64,000 nt of DNA from Galdieria partita (taxonomy: Eukaryota; Rhodophyta; Bangiophyceae; Galdieriales; Galdieriaceae): positions 62,001-126,000 of the forward strand of contig BQMJ01000050.1 in the NCBI GenBank assembly GCA_025991245.1, given 5' to 3'. The position numbers and the translations under genes were made by a program. Of the stretch, positions 22,625-32,787 are shown piece after piece. The notes under the pieces were generated by a model, which saw only the letters and a program-made list of their open reading frames with translations, was not told the DNA's origin and did no database searches. Every line of letters begins with the position of its first letter. The first letter of the stretch is position 1.

Positions 22625-23288
22625 ATGGGGCATAAGGGCGTTCCTATATCTCGTTATTCTAAGTAAGCGTTTTCTATTTCTCCAGAGACAAATGACTCAA
22701 AAGAACCTTGGTAACAGCTTTTTCTTTGGCAATAGTAGGAATGATAGGAAGAAAGGAAAATAATGTTTGGAACACTACTCTTCCATGGAATCATACATTT
22801 GTGGACTTCTGTGCCTATGAAGCGTCCTCGATGAAGCTTGGAGAATTATCCGTAGGAAACCATCATACATGCCCATATGTAGTTGCACTATCAACAGTTA
22901 GCTCCGTTTTCCATCTAACTCTATTTGGTCTTACCATCTTGGAATCATGGCAAGTATTCCTTAGCAAATATTGGCCTGCAGAATTTCTTCTGAACCTCTT
23001 TTTCTTTTGGTGGTGGTAAGACGACATTTCTGTATTGATATACACTACTTACATATTGTAATTTTTGGAAGGTTGATTGGTGCTGTAGTAGTTACCTCTC
23101 AAAGACCAAGTTCCGAAGTTTTATCAATGCTCAGTTTGACAAAATTCATTCAAGGAATTGAGGGATTAGCATGGTGTAACTTTTCACTTTGCTTCTTGGC
23201 TTGCGTTGCAACAGTAATTACTGGCTACTTCAGTCTTTTAAAGCATGAGTCGTCTAAAAATATGTCCGAAAAGCAAGAACCAATTTAA
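22625..23288 (+). CDS. Four-helix membrane protein of unknown function
   Basis: Three exons (22625-22662, 22704-23015, 23072-23288; introns 41 and 56 nt) give 188 residues from the ATG at 22625. Hydrophobic segments lie at TLVTAFSLAIVGMIG, VVALSTVSSVFHLTLFGLT, LLNLFFFWWWLIGAVVV and FSLCFLACVATVITGYF. A 60-residue hydrophilic loop with Cys and His lies between the first two. Four helices with a loop after the first recall MARVEL or tetraspan proteins, but no family signature is firm. The N-terminus may continue into an upstream exon. Confidence 0.55.
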
Positions 23289-24058
23289 ATATCTAAATAC
23301 AAAAATGATAAAATGACAGAGTTTGAAGTTGTTAATAAATACTTTTCTTGAAAATCACAAGCAGAAAAATAAAAAAAGATAGCGAAGTACAGTATAATTT
23401 AATATTTTCCTAAAAGTACTGATGCATAGACGTTTGTATATATTATTGTACTGCAAGAATTCGAAAAGTTCGATTAAAAGACTCGCTATTTCATAAAAAA
23501 AAAAAAAAAGAAGAGTTTATTTTAGCGAGAACTTTGTGGCTTTAAGTTTCCTTGACACAACTTTCATTTGGATCGTTTAATAAGAAACAATATTTTTATC
23601 AATTATATATAACGCATGTCACGAATTCAACTCAATGGAAGCACTCAACGAGAGAATAAAATTAATATTTCAATGAGCATCAGACGAAGCTCATTCAATA
23701 TTAATCAAAACTAAGCATACATGCTGAAAATAAAGAATGCCGCACAAAATATTAAAATTCCATTAATTTTTAAATCTTGTTTGTAACCAATTAAGCTGTT
23801 ATTAGAATTGGCAGTTTTTAAACAGAAGAATTGTTCCAAGTTTCCTCCCGTACAACCGCTTAAATGCAGCGATAACTAGATTTTAAAGTCACGAAGATAT
23901 TCACAGGGAGTTGAACCATCAGAATATTTAACGTGAAGCCCTGTAGAAGCATTCAGCATGTGCCTGAAATTGGGTCATAATCGTTTGCTATTTACGAAGT
24001 CTCCGTAGCCAACCTTGTCATACTTTCGCCGTTTTAAGAATAATTCTTTGTGTTTATT
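23289..24058. other. AT-rich intergenic region with hairpin and poly-A tract
   Basis: About 770 nt, the longest AT-rich gap in the left half. It holds a run of 15 A at about 23494-23508 and an imperfect inverted repeat at 23661-23705. No ORF, tRNA or rRNA was recognised. The last 200 nt should contain the UBC9 promoter. Confidence 0.6.
23661..23705. repeat. Imperfect inverted repeat (hairpin)
   Basis: The left arm at 23661-23678 and the right arm at 23689-23705 are complementary apart from one mismatch and one bulge. They would form a stem of about 16 bp around a 10-nt loop. Confidence 0.7.
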
Positions 24059-24733
24059 ATGGCAAACAGCTTAGCCTTGACTCGACTGCAAGAGGAACAC
24101 CGCCAGTTCCGCAAGGACCACCCTCACGGCTTTTTTGCGCGGCCGTTTGACGAGGACGGTAAGCGCAATTATTTTAGGTGGCAATGTGGAATACCTGGAA
24201 AGAAAGGAGTGAGATCTTATAACCGCTTCATGAACTATAAGTGAATAAGTTTTTGTAGACAGAGTGGGAAGGTGGAACTTTTCATCTGATTTTGGAATTT
24301 TCGGAAGACTATCCAACAAAGCCACCTATTTGTAAGTTTTTGGAAATAAATGGCTATCGTATTAATTTACGTCTTCTTCTGTAGGTAGGTTTAATCCTCC
24401 ACTTTTTCACCCGAACATTTTTCCTTCTGGAACGGTCTGTTTAAGTTTGTTGGATCCTTCGAAAGATTGGAAGCCGTCAGTCACAATCAAATCGGTACGA
24501 TTGTAATGGTTGTGCTTCTTTAGTCTGATTTGTGTAGATTTTGTTTGCGATACAGGAGCTTCTAGGTTCACCTAATTTAGAAGATCCAGCGCAAGCGGAA
24601 CCTTACAGGTTGATGAAGTAAGAGTTTTTTACGATAACCGCTTATTGTATTCATACGTTTTTCTAGGGAGTCACCAGAAGAGTATCGCAAAACTGTTCGT
24701 GAAATTGTAAAAAAGAATTTTACTCGTCCGTGA
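24059..24733 (+). CDS. UBC9: SUMO-conjugating E2 enzyme UBC9
   Basis: Five exons (24059-24208, 24259-24331, 24385-24494, 24538-24617, 24667-24733) sum to 480 nt and give 159 residues, the normal length. The sequence begins [18 protein letters not shown], with [12 protein letters not shown], the [16 protein letters not shown] active site (Cys93, the same number as in yeast and human) and [12 protein letters not shown]9 accepts SUMO from the E1 and transfers it to lysines, mainly in the nucleus. Introns are 43 to 53 nt with GT donors. The first ATG after the AT-rich gap is the natural start. Confidence 0.96.
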
Positions 24734-24944
24734 AGCAACTCGTTTCTAGATTGGTTACTGACAGTTGCTTTTATAATAAGTCCATTTCCTACATTAACCA
24801 TTCTCTAAGTTCACAGAAATACTCTAAAGAAAATGAAGATTGTGAAGTACTAGTACTCGATGTCAATTATCCAATGAACCAAAGTTCAGCGAGCCTTTTG
24901 ACAAAGAACTCGCTTTTCAAAGCTACCATGCTTCACACATCACC

Positions 24945-25477
24945 TCAGTCATCCAAAACCCAAGGAGTATAATCGGAAATCCTCTGCAACGCACGAGTTG
25001 TTTTCTCAGCTATTTGTTTCAAGTTTACGTGTTTACAAAAATGAAGTATCAGCAAACACACCTGTTTGTTCCAGTGCGAATTTGAGTTCAGCTATGCGAG
25101 CTTGAATAGCAGCCTCCACACTATCTATTTCGGACATGATTTGTGGCAGGTTGCCTTCCAAAGTCAAAACTTCTATTTCAAAAGACAGAGTGATGAGCTC
25201 CTCCAAATCCCTGGAAATATTTTCTATGGAAAGACGCAACTGAAACTTATTAGGTTTTTCAACATGTACCGGATATTTGTATTACCTCAAGGTCACCTGC
25301 ATAATCCCTCCAGTCACTAGAGTCTGCAGCTTGTCTTAACAAGTCCTACCAAGTTGTTTTATTGAGAAACTTTTTCAACTTATTCTACCATACTCTCAAA
25401 CTAGTACCGATATTCTCTACTAAAGTATTGACACGGTTACTAAAAAAAGACTTTCTTTCTTTCAGGGCGTTGCTCAT
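24945..25477 (-). CDS. Small coiled-coil protein of unknown function
   Basis: Four exons (25421-25477, 25286-25345, 25062-25239, 24945-25009) sum to 360 nt, giving 119 residues. The protein is almost wholly helical and acidic, with heptad-like LELRLSIENISRDLEELI and IDSVEAAIQARIAELKFAL. It opens MSNALKERKSFFSNRV. No family was recognised; the WRDYAGDLE plus helical pair vaguely recalls the N-terminal helices of class-I release factors, but no GGQ domain is nearby. The exon chain keeps frame throughout, which supports a real gene. It lies 117 nt downstream of Psb27 on the same strand. Confidence 0.6.
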
Positions 25478-25593
25478 CAAACTAGAAGAAATCCAAAGCA
25501 AGAAATCTTTTATTCGAAAGGAGCGATGATCACAAACCAACCCAACACTAACACAATTCCAATACACAGCGCTTCCAAAAGTAAACTTGTGTA

Positions 25594-26213
25594 TTAACGT
25601 CCTCTCGAAACTGCCCTCTCAATATCTTTAAACTGTTGCTCCAATCTTGTCTTGCGTTTCTCTGGAATAGGATATTCTGTACCAAAAGTTGTGTAATGTC
25701 CAGCAACAGTATTAATAGCAGTGTAGATTGTACTGAAAGACGGTGATCCAGCGACGTTTGGATTCCTACGGTAAAAGGAGACAAAGTCACTCATTTGTTT
25801 TCTAATTCTTTGAACAGTGGTATCATGTTCCGGTGTATCTCTTTGTAGGTCACAAGCCATTCTTAAGCTTTCTACCATATTTCGAACGTCTGCAGAGATA
25901 ATGAGGACAAAAAAGCAACACAACAAAAATAGAATTTACCTTGTTCATATTGTCCAGTCAGTTTAAAGTTGTGCGTTGCTTTAGCAGGAACAGCAGACAA
26001 AACAGGAGCGACAGAAACCACAAGCAGAGCTTTCATCAAGTCTCTTCGATTCAGAGAGTATTGATTGGACGAACAATTTCGACAACTGAGAGTATGAACA
26101 CAAGCCTGTCGGTAAGTACGAACACGACGAGGAAGTACTTTGAAACCCTTGTGGCAACCAAAATATGTCACTCGACCAAGACACAAAATTCTGCTATTCA
26201 CAAAGCAGTCCAT
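25594..26213 (-). CDS. psb27: Photosystem II assembly protein Psb27
   Basis: Two exons (25940-26213 and 25594-25889, intron 50 nt) give 189 residues. The mature domain matches Psb27: VRNMVESLRMACDL, FVSFYRRNPNVAGSPSF, INTVAGHYTTFG and PIPEKRKTRLEQQFKD. The first 75 residues form a two-part targeting signal: a basic plastid transit region, then a twin-arginine-like RRDLMKALLVVSVAP segment ending AKA, a thylakoid lumen cleavage site. Psb27 binds CP43 on the lumenal side during photosystem II assembly and repair. A nuclear copy with a bipartite signal is expected after transfer from the plastid. Confidence 0.95.
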
Positions 26214-26339
26214 TCAAATACTGTTGGAAATATCAAATGACGAATGGAGGTAATACTCTTCACTACACACAACCACCACCATCCAAATCCACAAAATGGA
26301 GAGATGAAGCCATACCTCGAGCAATCCGCACCCTCAACT

Positions 26340-27704
26340 CTAAGGAATTGATGTGACCGTCAATTGTTTTCGTAATGAAAAATAGTTTGTTCGACTGTTC
26401 AATTTGACAATCTTGATACTTTTGTTTTCCTCTAATTGCAACCACTCTGGAATCTTTTTAACTATTTCATATATTTGTTCTGAAATTTCATCGCGACTCA
26501 ATGGAATCATTTCTTGATCTTTCAACTGCTTTAACAAGAGATCAAAAGGCAAGACGGTTTTTTTAGAGGATATAAAGATAGATCGAATAGCGTCTGCAAG
26601 TTTAGGTAGTCTGCTCAACACAATTTGTTCTCTCTGTTTCTCTTTGATAGCAATTTGTTGTGTTTCTCGACGTTCCCTTTCACGAACTTTCTTTAATAAC
26701 TTTTCAGAGATAGATGAATCCTTCAAAGTTGATTGCGTTGTTGGCTTGTCATATAGACTGTCATCTGTTTTAAGAGTCTTTCTCCATAAAGATTCATCAT
26801 CTTGTAAATTTTCGATGCTTCTCTTGGTTGAGACTGGATGATCGCTCTTGTTGTCTTGATCATCTATATGACCTTTACAAGGGTCACTCTTATCCAACTG
26901 TAGAATTCCTTGTTCATAACATTCTACCAACTTGCGATGAAGAAATATTCTACGAGCAGCAATAGCCGTTTTGGGATTAGTTGCTTTGTCTTGTAAAATG
27001 GTTTGAGATACATCGCAGAATATCAACTCAACATCATCGCTTGACTCTTTCCACTTGCAAAGTTTTAGTAATTCCGGACATAAATTTGCAATTTGACAAA
27101 CATGTTCGTAATAAAGTCTTCTTTTGAGAGTCTTTTGAACGATAGGCTGTACTCTACTGAAAAGGACCAACTGCCTTCTCGAACGTAGAAGAATCCAGGC
27201 ACTTTCTAGTCCTTGTAAAACATCCAATAAAAATGAAAAGTGATCAGGCAGAATACTTTTGTCATACTTTATCCATCCACTGTTGTTATTGTCGTCTTTT
27301 GTTGCAAAAGAATGACTGAAACATTCGGCATGCTTCATAACTGTTCGTGCTTGATTACTTGATAATGATGAACTATCCACCAGTGTCGAATAGGAATTTT
27401 CAACGGATGAAATGTCTTTTTCATGGTTCGTTGTATAGGATGGCAGTTCTATTTCAGACTCCTTTACTGAAGCCGGTGGGTGTTGGTCGCCACTCGTATC
27501 TGCTGAGATCCTTTTTTCATGATTATTTCGTTGTTCTTTTAAAAACTTCTGGATCCTTTCTTGTGATGTTCTATGAGAGTCCTTGTTCGAAGTAGAAAGT
27601 TTATCGAGTATTTTTTCACCATTTGAGAGGGTCGGTTTGTTTTTGCTATCTAAAAGAGATGATTCTCGAGGTTTCTTGGTCTTGAAGGTTTCATTTATAT
27701 ACAT
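26340..27704 (-). CDS. CDT1: DNA replication licensing factor CDT1
   Basis: One exon encodes 454 residues. The middle domain (about 150-270) has LPDHFSFLLDVLQGLESAW, RSRRQLVLFSRVQPIVQ and ANLCPELLKL, matching the winged-helix domain that binds geminin in animals. The C-terminal winged helix (about 355-440) has LPKLADAIRSIFISSKK and LSRDEISEQIYEIVKKIPEWL, the MCM-binding part. At residues 48-55, QERIQKFL followed by a basic residue at +4 resembles the PIP degron of animal CDT1 that couples destruction to PCNA. CDT1 loads MCM2-7 at origins in G1. No intron was seen. Confidence 0.85.
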   Translation of the reverse strand: MYINETFKTKKPRESSLLDSKNKPTLSNGEKILDKLSTSNKDSHRTSQERIQKFLKEQRNNHEKRISADTSGDQHPPASVKESEIELPSYTTNHEKDISSVENSYSTLVDSSSLSSNQARTVMKHAECFSHSFATKDDNNNSGWIKYDKSILPDHFSFLLDVLQGLESAWILLRSRRQLVLFSRVQPIVQKTLKRRLYYEHVCQIANLCPELLKLCKWKESSDDVELIFCDVSQTILQDKATNPKTAIAARRIFLHRKLVECYEQGILQLDKSDPCKGHIDDQDNKSDHPVSTKRSIENLQDDESLWRKTLKTDDSLYDKPTTQSTLKDSSISEKLLKKVRERERRETQQIAIKEKQREQIVLSRLPKLADAIRSIFISSKKTVLPFDLLLKQLKDQEMIPLSRDEISEQIYEIVKKIPEWLQLEENKSIKIVKLNSRTNYFSLRKQLTVTSIP

Positions 27705-28049
27705 TTCAAGGACAACTTAAAGTTGTTGTGTTTTACAAACTACCCAATAATAGGAATGAAAAATTGCGTTAATGAACAGCAAGTAACGATCATTTTCTTG
27801 ATTGGGCGGAATTTTGAAATCCAACTCTCTTTGCCGCCAAAGGAGGAAGAAGAATAGATGGGGGAATGTTGACGGTTTGCTTCGCACAACTCTTATGTTT
27901 CACATTGCTCTTTGCTGATAATTGGGAAGGAATGTGAAATAGATATTGGTCATGGTCGAATAGCTTTTCATTGAATATGATATGTATGCTTATACATTCC
28001 TTTGGAGAACGAATGAAATAAAGTTGGACCAAATTGATTTTTTCGAAGG
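27705..28049. other. Divergent promoter region of CDT1 and SF3B6
   Basis: About 345 nt separate the two start codons. The E2F-like site is the only motif recognised. The minus-strand ORF in it does not resemble a protein family. Confidence 0.6.
27830..27841. promoter_or_regulatory. E2F-like site between CDT1 and SF3B6
   Basis: TTTGCCGCCAAA contains TTTGCCGC, which fits TTTSSCGC, and reads TTTGGCGG on the other strand. It lies 126 nt upstream of the CDT1 start and about 210 nt from the divergent SF3B6 start. Confidence 0.5.
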
Positions 28050-28447
28050 ATGATGAATGGTAAGAGAGCGGGACCCTCCCGCCTGGCGCCTGAAGTAAAC
28101 CGTATCTTGTATATCAGGTATGTATAGCGATACATGAACTTTAGCTTATTTGAACAACTACAAGGAACCTTCCTTTTAAAATATCTTCGGAAGAAATGTA
28201 CGATATTTTTGGCAAGTTTGGGGCAATCAGGCAGATAAGGTTGGGAAACGCGCCAAATACACGTGGAACTGCTTTTGTCGTCTATGAGGATATCTTTGAT
28301 GCCAAAAACGCGTTGGAGCACTTGAGTGGGTTTAACGTAGCTGGGCGGTATCTCATTGTAAGTGGAAGAGATAGTATGGACACGTCTACTAAAGGTGTTA
28401 TGGGGATAGGTACTGTACCATCAACCAGAAAAAATGAAAAAGAATGA
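28050..28447 (+). CDS. SF3B6: Splicing factor SF3b subunit p14 (SF3B6)
   Basis: Two exons (28050-28117 and 28165-28447, intron 47 nt) give 116 residues. The RRM is strongly conserved: [51 protein letters not shown] and [14 protein letters not shown]. p14 sits in U2 snRNP next to the branch-point adenosine and binds SF3B1. The last 30 residues ([12 protein letters not shown] onward) differ from the Lys-rich tail of animal p14. Two ATG codons in tandem could start it. Together with SYF2 this shows a working spliceosome, in line with the many short introns. Confidence 0.94.
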
Positions 28448-28703
28448 AGAAAATAAACTGTAAATGGTTGCGGATTTTTGGGGTACCTTGGTAGTGAGAT
28501 GGAAGTGGTTGTTGTTGAAAATAGAGAAATAGGCTTTCACTAGTGTCAAGTTGTCGTGATTGGAATGAAAACCATTCTTTCCATGATTCTGTGTTGTATG
28601 TCTTGTAAGTAGGAGGCAGACGGATAGGGATAAGATATTGTTTCTTCATTGATTTTGTTACGAAATAAAAGCGCAGGATTGTGCAAAAAGGTGAACCCAC
28701 ACA

Positions 28704-29684
28704 ATGCAACAGTTTCCTTCGAAACAAGACCCCTTCTACGTAGTTCGTGACCAAGTGAAAGAAAACCTTGTTTCCATTCGCGTAAGTTTAAGAAAAGAGT
28801 TGAAATATCTTGCTAGACTGTAGTTTTAGGAAGTGTTCGAACAGTGGAAACGTTTGCTATTTACTACGAATACAGCGACCAATGAAGAGTTTGACTGGCT
28901 TCACAACCAGTTACAGGTAAGCAATGAGAATCATAAAAAGGGACTGTGCAAATATTTATTTTTTTTCTAGAACTCACTTCGTAGTGTTTATTTGGATTTA
29001 CAGGAGCTGCAAAAGACGGTCAAGTAAGGTCTCCGTGATAGTTTGGATATTTGTTTACCTCTTGAATAGTGTTGTTGAACGAAATCCTGCCAAATTCAAC
29101 TTGTCAAAAAGTGAAATAGACTCTAGAAAGGGTTTTGTGTCGGAAACTATGAAGGAACTGGAAACGATAAAGTCCACTTTACAGAATCCACGCACCTTGC
29201 AAAAGTTGGAAGAAGATAGGAAAAAGGCTTCTGGTAGTGGTTCACTTTTAACGAAGAGAAGTTCAGTTTATAACGATGAGAGAAAGGCAAGAGCTGCTAG
29301 AAATATGGAACGTTTGAATGATCAGTACATTCAAGATGAGGCAACAAGACAAGAAGATCTGATTGAACAACAAGATAGTAGTAAGTTGGTTGATGACCAA
29401 GTGTTTGAAAAGCAAGACTCATTGTTCTTTTAGATTTGGATGAGTTGGCAAGCGCAGTCGTAAGGATTGGGAATATGGGAAAGGAGATTCATGAGGAATT
29501 GAACGAACATAACCGAATGTTGGAAGAGGTGGAAGGGCGTTTTGATTCTATGCAAGGAAGGTTGCAGTTACTACAAGGAAGAATATCACATCTCGTTCGA
29601 GAAACTGGGAGAGGACAATTTTGTTTGATAATTGGACTTTTCTTTTTATTTATTATTCTTACAATGTTAGTGATTGGTTTGTAA
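28704..29684 (+). CDS. Syntaxin-6-type Qc-SNARE
   Basis: Five exons (28704-28781, 28830-28916, 28971-29023, 29070-29380, 29434-29684) sum to 780 nt, giving 259 residues. The N-terminal helical domain matches syntaxin 6: QDPFYVVRDQVKENL, NEEFDWLHNQL, SLRSVYLDLQELQKTV and ERNPAKFNLS. The SNARE motif begins LDELASAVVRIGNMGKEI and is followed by one C-terminal membrane anchor (FCLIIGLFFLFIILTMLVIG). It should work in trans-Golgi and endosome fusion. At the zero layer, where the family has Gln in an EEQ or DEQ triplet, the sequence reads NEH, with codon CAT for His. Confidence 0.9.
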
Positions 29685-29761
29685 AGTTATTTCTAGCCAT
29701 CATTGTAAGAGTGTTTGGGTGGAATGTTGTTGTTCAGTGGACAAATCGATGAGAGAAGAAG

Positions 29762-30139
29762 ATGGAGTGGGTAACTGAAATGAACCGACCACAAGAAGAA
29801 ACAACAACAGAAAAGAGTTGGTTAAGTGGTATTTTTGAAGAGTTGGAAACGACTGTATCTTCAGTTTGTCGTTCACAAGACGAGCTTGCTGCTCAGTTGG
29901 CCTCTTGTATGCAAAGACTATTGGAGGTATTTGTTGAACCTTGCTAGTTTGTATTCTGTTCAATGGTCATATAGTTGGAAAAGACGGAACAGAGCATAGT
30001 TGTGGGGGAAGGCTTAGAAAAGCTTACAGATGCAAGGCACTTGGTGAATAAAACAAAAGAGAGACTTGATAATATTGTTAATAGACTAGAAAGGTTGCTT
30101 CTCTTCACCAATTCTCAAATGGCTTCAAAGAAAGAATAG
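29762..30139 (+). CDS. Small coiled-coil protein, snapin/BLOC-1 subunit-like
   Basis: Two exons (29762-29926 and 29975-30139, intron 48 nt) give 109 residues. After a short acidic head the protein is helical: VCRSQDELAAQLASCMQRLL, then ARHLVNKTKERLDNIVNRLE. Size, the SQDELAAQL helix and the AR-V-K-RL-I-RL pattern recall snapin (BLOC-1 subunit 7), which acts in endosome positioning and binds SNAREs. The match is by pattern only and other small coiled coils would look alike. It starts 78 nt after the syntaxin-6-type gene on the same strand. Confidence 0.5.
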
Positions 30140-30283
30140 TTGTAAGAGTTTCTGAACTTTCTATTTGCAAGTTAGTTACAAATAACGCCCGTTCATTCAT
30201 TTTTCATGGAGGACTTGGGCAAAGTAAAGCTTGTATAACTATCTGTAGAAAAAGTGCTTACTTATACAGACTATACAATATCC

Positions 30284-32372
30284 ATGCAACAGTCTTTTTC
30301 CGATGCTAATCAACCCTTGCCAGCTTCTCGCTTAACTTTTGGAGCAGTTTTACATAACATCTTCCCGAGTCTCAAGTGGCTTTCTTCCTATGATTGGTAT
30401 CAGTTTGTAACTGATATTTTTGCTGGACTAACAGTTGGTCTAGTTGGTTCTGTGTAAGTGTAGTATGAGTGTAAAGTAGCTGTGTGCTGATTGGAAACCT
30501 TTCCGTAGTCAAGGACTGAGCTATTCTCTTCTCGCAAAGTTACCACAGTCAGTAGGGTTTCACTTTGCTGTTCCTATGTTTGTGGAAGCGTTACTCTCTA
30601 GTTCACGAAATCTTATTGGTGGTCCTGTTGCTTTGGTTTCACTTAGTGTTGGTCAGAGTATAACTCCCGAAATGGCTTCTTCGACCGCTTTGGAATTGGC
30701 TTCTGTCTATTCTCTATATGTTGGTGTGGTCTTAATACTTTTAGGTTTATTAGGTGGAGGTCATCTTGCCAACTATATCAGTCGCACTGTTATTTTAGGC
30801 TTCACTTCTGCTGTTTCCATTGTGATCATTTGTAATGAGTTGGGAGCCCTTTTAGGAATATCTGTTATTCAAAGTGCATATGCTGTAAGTTTATTTCATT
30901 GGATGGATACGAACATAATATTTTGACATTGTTTGAATAGTGGAAGGTGGCAGGCTTTGTATTGCAGAGTGTCCATCAGCTCAACATTTCAACGACCGTG
31001 TTATCTATCTGCATTTTGATATACTTTTATGTATCCAAATATTATTTTTCGCTGTATTTGCAACGATTTTGGCAATCTATTCATAGTTCTATTTGGTATT
31101 CCTTCTTAATGGTTGGAATTCTTGTAGCGATAACTTTGTTGAATTCCATAATCCATTTTTCCTCTACTTTTGGAATGGAAGTGGTTGGCTCTGTTCCACA
31201 AGCATTTCCCAAGTTTCGATTGCCTGGAATGGAGATGCTCAGAGAAGCATTTCGTATACGTACGATAGCAACTCTCACTCTATTGGTTTTGATTGAAAGG
31301 TAAGAGAAAGCTATTCATTTCGCATGAAGGACCAGTTGATCAACATAATATGTCAGTACATCCATTGCGTTATCGTTGGCATCCAAACAGCATTACAGTA
31401 TCCATCTGAACCGCGAAGTAACTAGTTTAGGAATGGCAAATATGAGTGGTGGTTTGGTACAATGTTATCCTTTTGGTAAGGAAGTTGGAAAAGTGTAACC
31501 ATGTTTATCTCAATATTTGTTAGCTGCTAGTTTTTCTCGCTCTGCTGTCAATGCAAACGCAGGCGCAAAGACTCCTGTTGCACAAATGACCGCTGCTGTA
31601 TTTCTGGCTTTTTCGTCTTGGGGACTTGCTGACTTTCTTCGTTTTGTCCCGAAATGTCTTTTGGCTTCCGTTATATGTATATCCGTATCAGGATTGATTG
31701 AGTGGAAAGAATGGATACGTCTGCTACATTTGGATGTTTGGGAGTCGGTGATTTTTAGTGCTTCCTTTTTGGCACCTTTGTTATTGGGTTCGGTATGGGG
31801 TTTGACGTTGGCCCTACTTGCGTCGTATATTCCCATTGCATTTCAACTTTGGCGGTATGATGAATGGTTCAGTTAGAATAGGGTATTAGATATGGATTGT
31901 ATTGTTTAGGATGCGGGACCTTGTTGATAGGGGAGTTGTAGATTGGTGGCGGCGTTGTTTTCATGTGTTGAGAGAACAACAAGTACAACATCGTGTGATT
32001 CGATTACCCCAATTGATGTTTTTTGGAAATGCGTTGTCATTGGAACATTGCATTGAAGAAGAGTTGGAGAATGTAAGAGAGAGATATTGAAATGAGTATA
32101 TTGAAACTTGTTTGGTGTGGTAGGTTTTCATAGAATCGGGTAGTTTGATTGTATTGGATGCATCCCAAGTGGTATATATGGATATCGTCATGTTGGATAC
32201 TTTGGAAAACTTGTTGCAAGCCAATGAGATAGCGAGGAAGCGATGCATAGTACGGGACTTACCGTCGAGTCTAATGAAGCGGGTTACTGGGCACAAGTTG
32301 CACAAACTGATCAATATTGTGGCGCGAGAACCAACAACGAATGAGTATGCGGAACTTTTAGAAGCTTCATAA
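30284..32372 (+). CDS. SLC26/SulP sulfate-type anion transporter with STAS domain
   Basis: Seven exons sum to 1779 nt, giving 592 residues: 30284-30453, 30509-30884, 30941-31299, 31357-31475, 31524-31866, 31910-32072 and 32124-32372. Membrane blocks include DIFAGLTVGLVGSVQGLSY, GGPVALVSLSVG and SFSRSAVNANAGAKTPVAQ, the SulP signature. A cytosolic STAS domain follows (FIESGSLIVLDASQVVYMD). The family carries sulfate, bicarbonate or other anions. Exon 5 ends at a GTTCAG donor (31867), needed to join EW to the STAS linker. The assembly is well supported because each junction restores conserved blocks. Confidence 0.92.
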
Positions 32373-32485
32373 AGCAATGGTTATCACAAAGAACGCAATA
32401 TTTTTATTTCCAAACCCAGCTAGGATGGACCACTACACTACGAGACACTATCCAACAAGAGAGCGACACACAACTATTCTTCCTT

Positions 32486-32728
32486 TTACGCCCTTGAAGA
32501 ACAAAGCTTCACCGACACTTTATTATGGCCAAGATAAACGTATTCAATGTGGAGGCTTGAGTTATCAAAGGGACCTGCGTTGGCACAAACTTGACTTGCG
32601 TTGCTGTAGGAAGACACACTTAAACGTTCCACCGAGCTGTGAGTTGCGTCGTTGACTGCTATGCAAAGGCCCATACAATAGCAACATAATAAGAAAATAC
32701 TCAGTTGACGAGTCGACATTTCTTTCAT
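32486..32728 (-). CDS. Small predicted secreted protein (80 residues)
   Basis: An ORF starting MKEMSTRQL has a signal-peptide-like segment (SIFLLCCYCMGLCIAVNDA), then a short mature part with two N-glycosylation sequons (NAS, NSS) and two cysteines. It lies 59 nt downstream of the WBP2-like stop on the same strand and in no clear exon relation to it. No family was recognised. It could be a chance ORF; the combination of a good signal peptide, a proper ATG and sequons is the only support. Confidence 0.35.
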   Translation of the reverse strand: MKEMSTRQLSIFLLCCYCMGLCIAVNDATHSSVERLSVSSYSNASQVCANAGPFDNSSLHIEYVYLGHNKVSVKLCSSRA

Positions 32729-32787
32729 TCCAAGCCACGAAAAGGGAGAATCATCTCTTTTATGCAATTAGCAAATCACATACGAGC

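Noticed and set aside
23494-23508. Poly-A tract as the tail of an integrated retroelement
   Set aside because: No target-site duplication or element body was seen next to it; it is treated as a simple repeat.
24945-25477. Reading the small coiled-coil gene as a release factor
   Set aside because: Only a weak N-terminal helix resemblance; there is no GGQ motif or decoding domain before the next gene.
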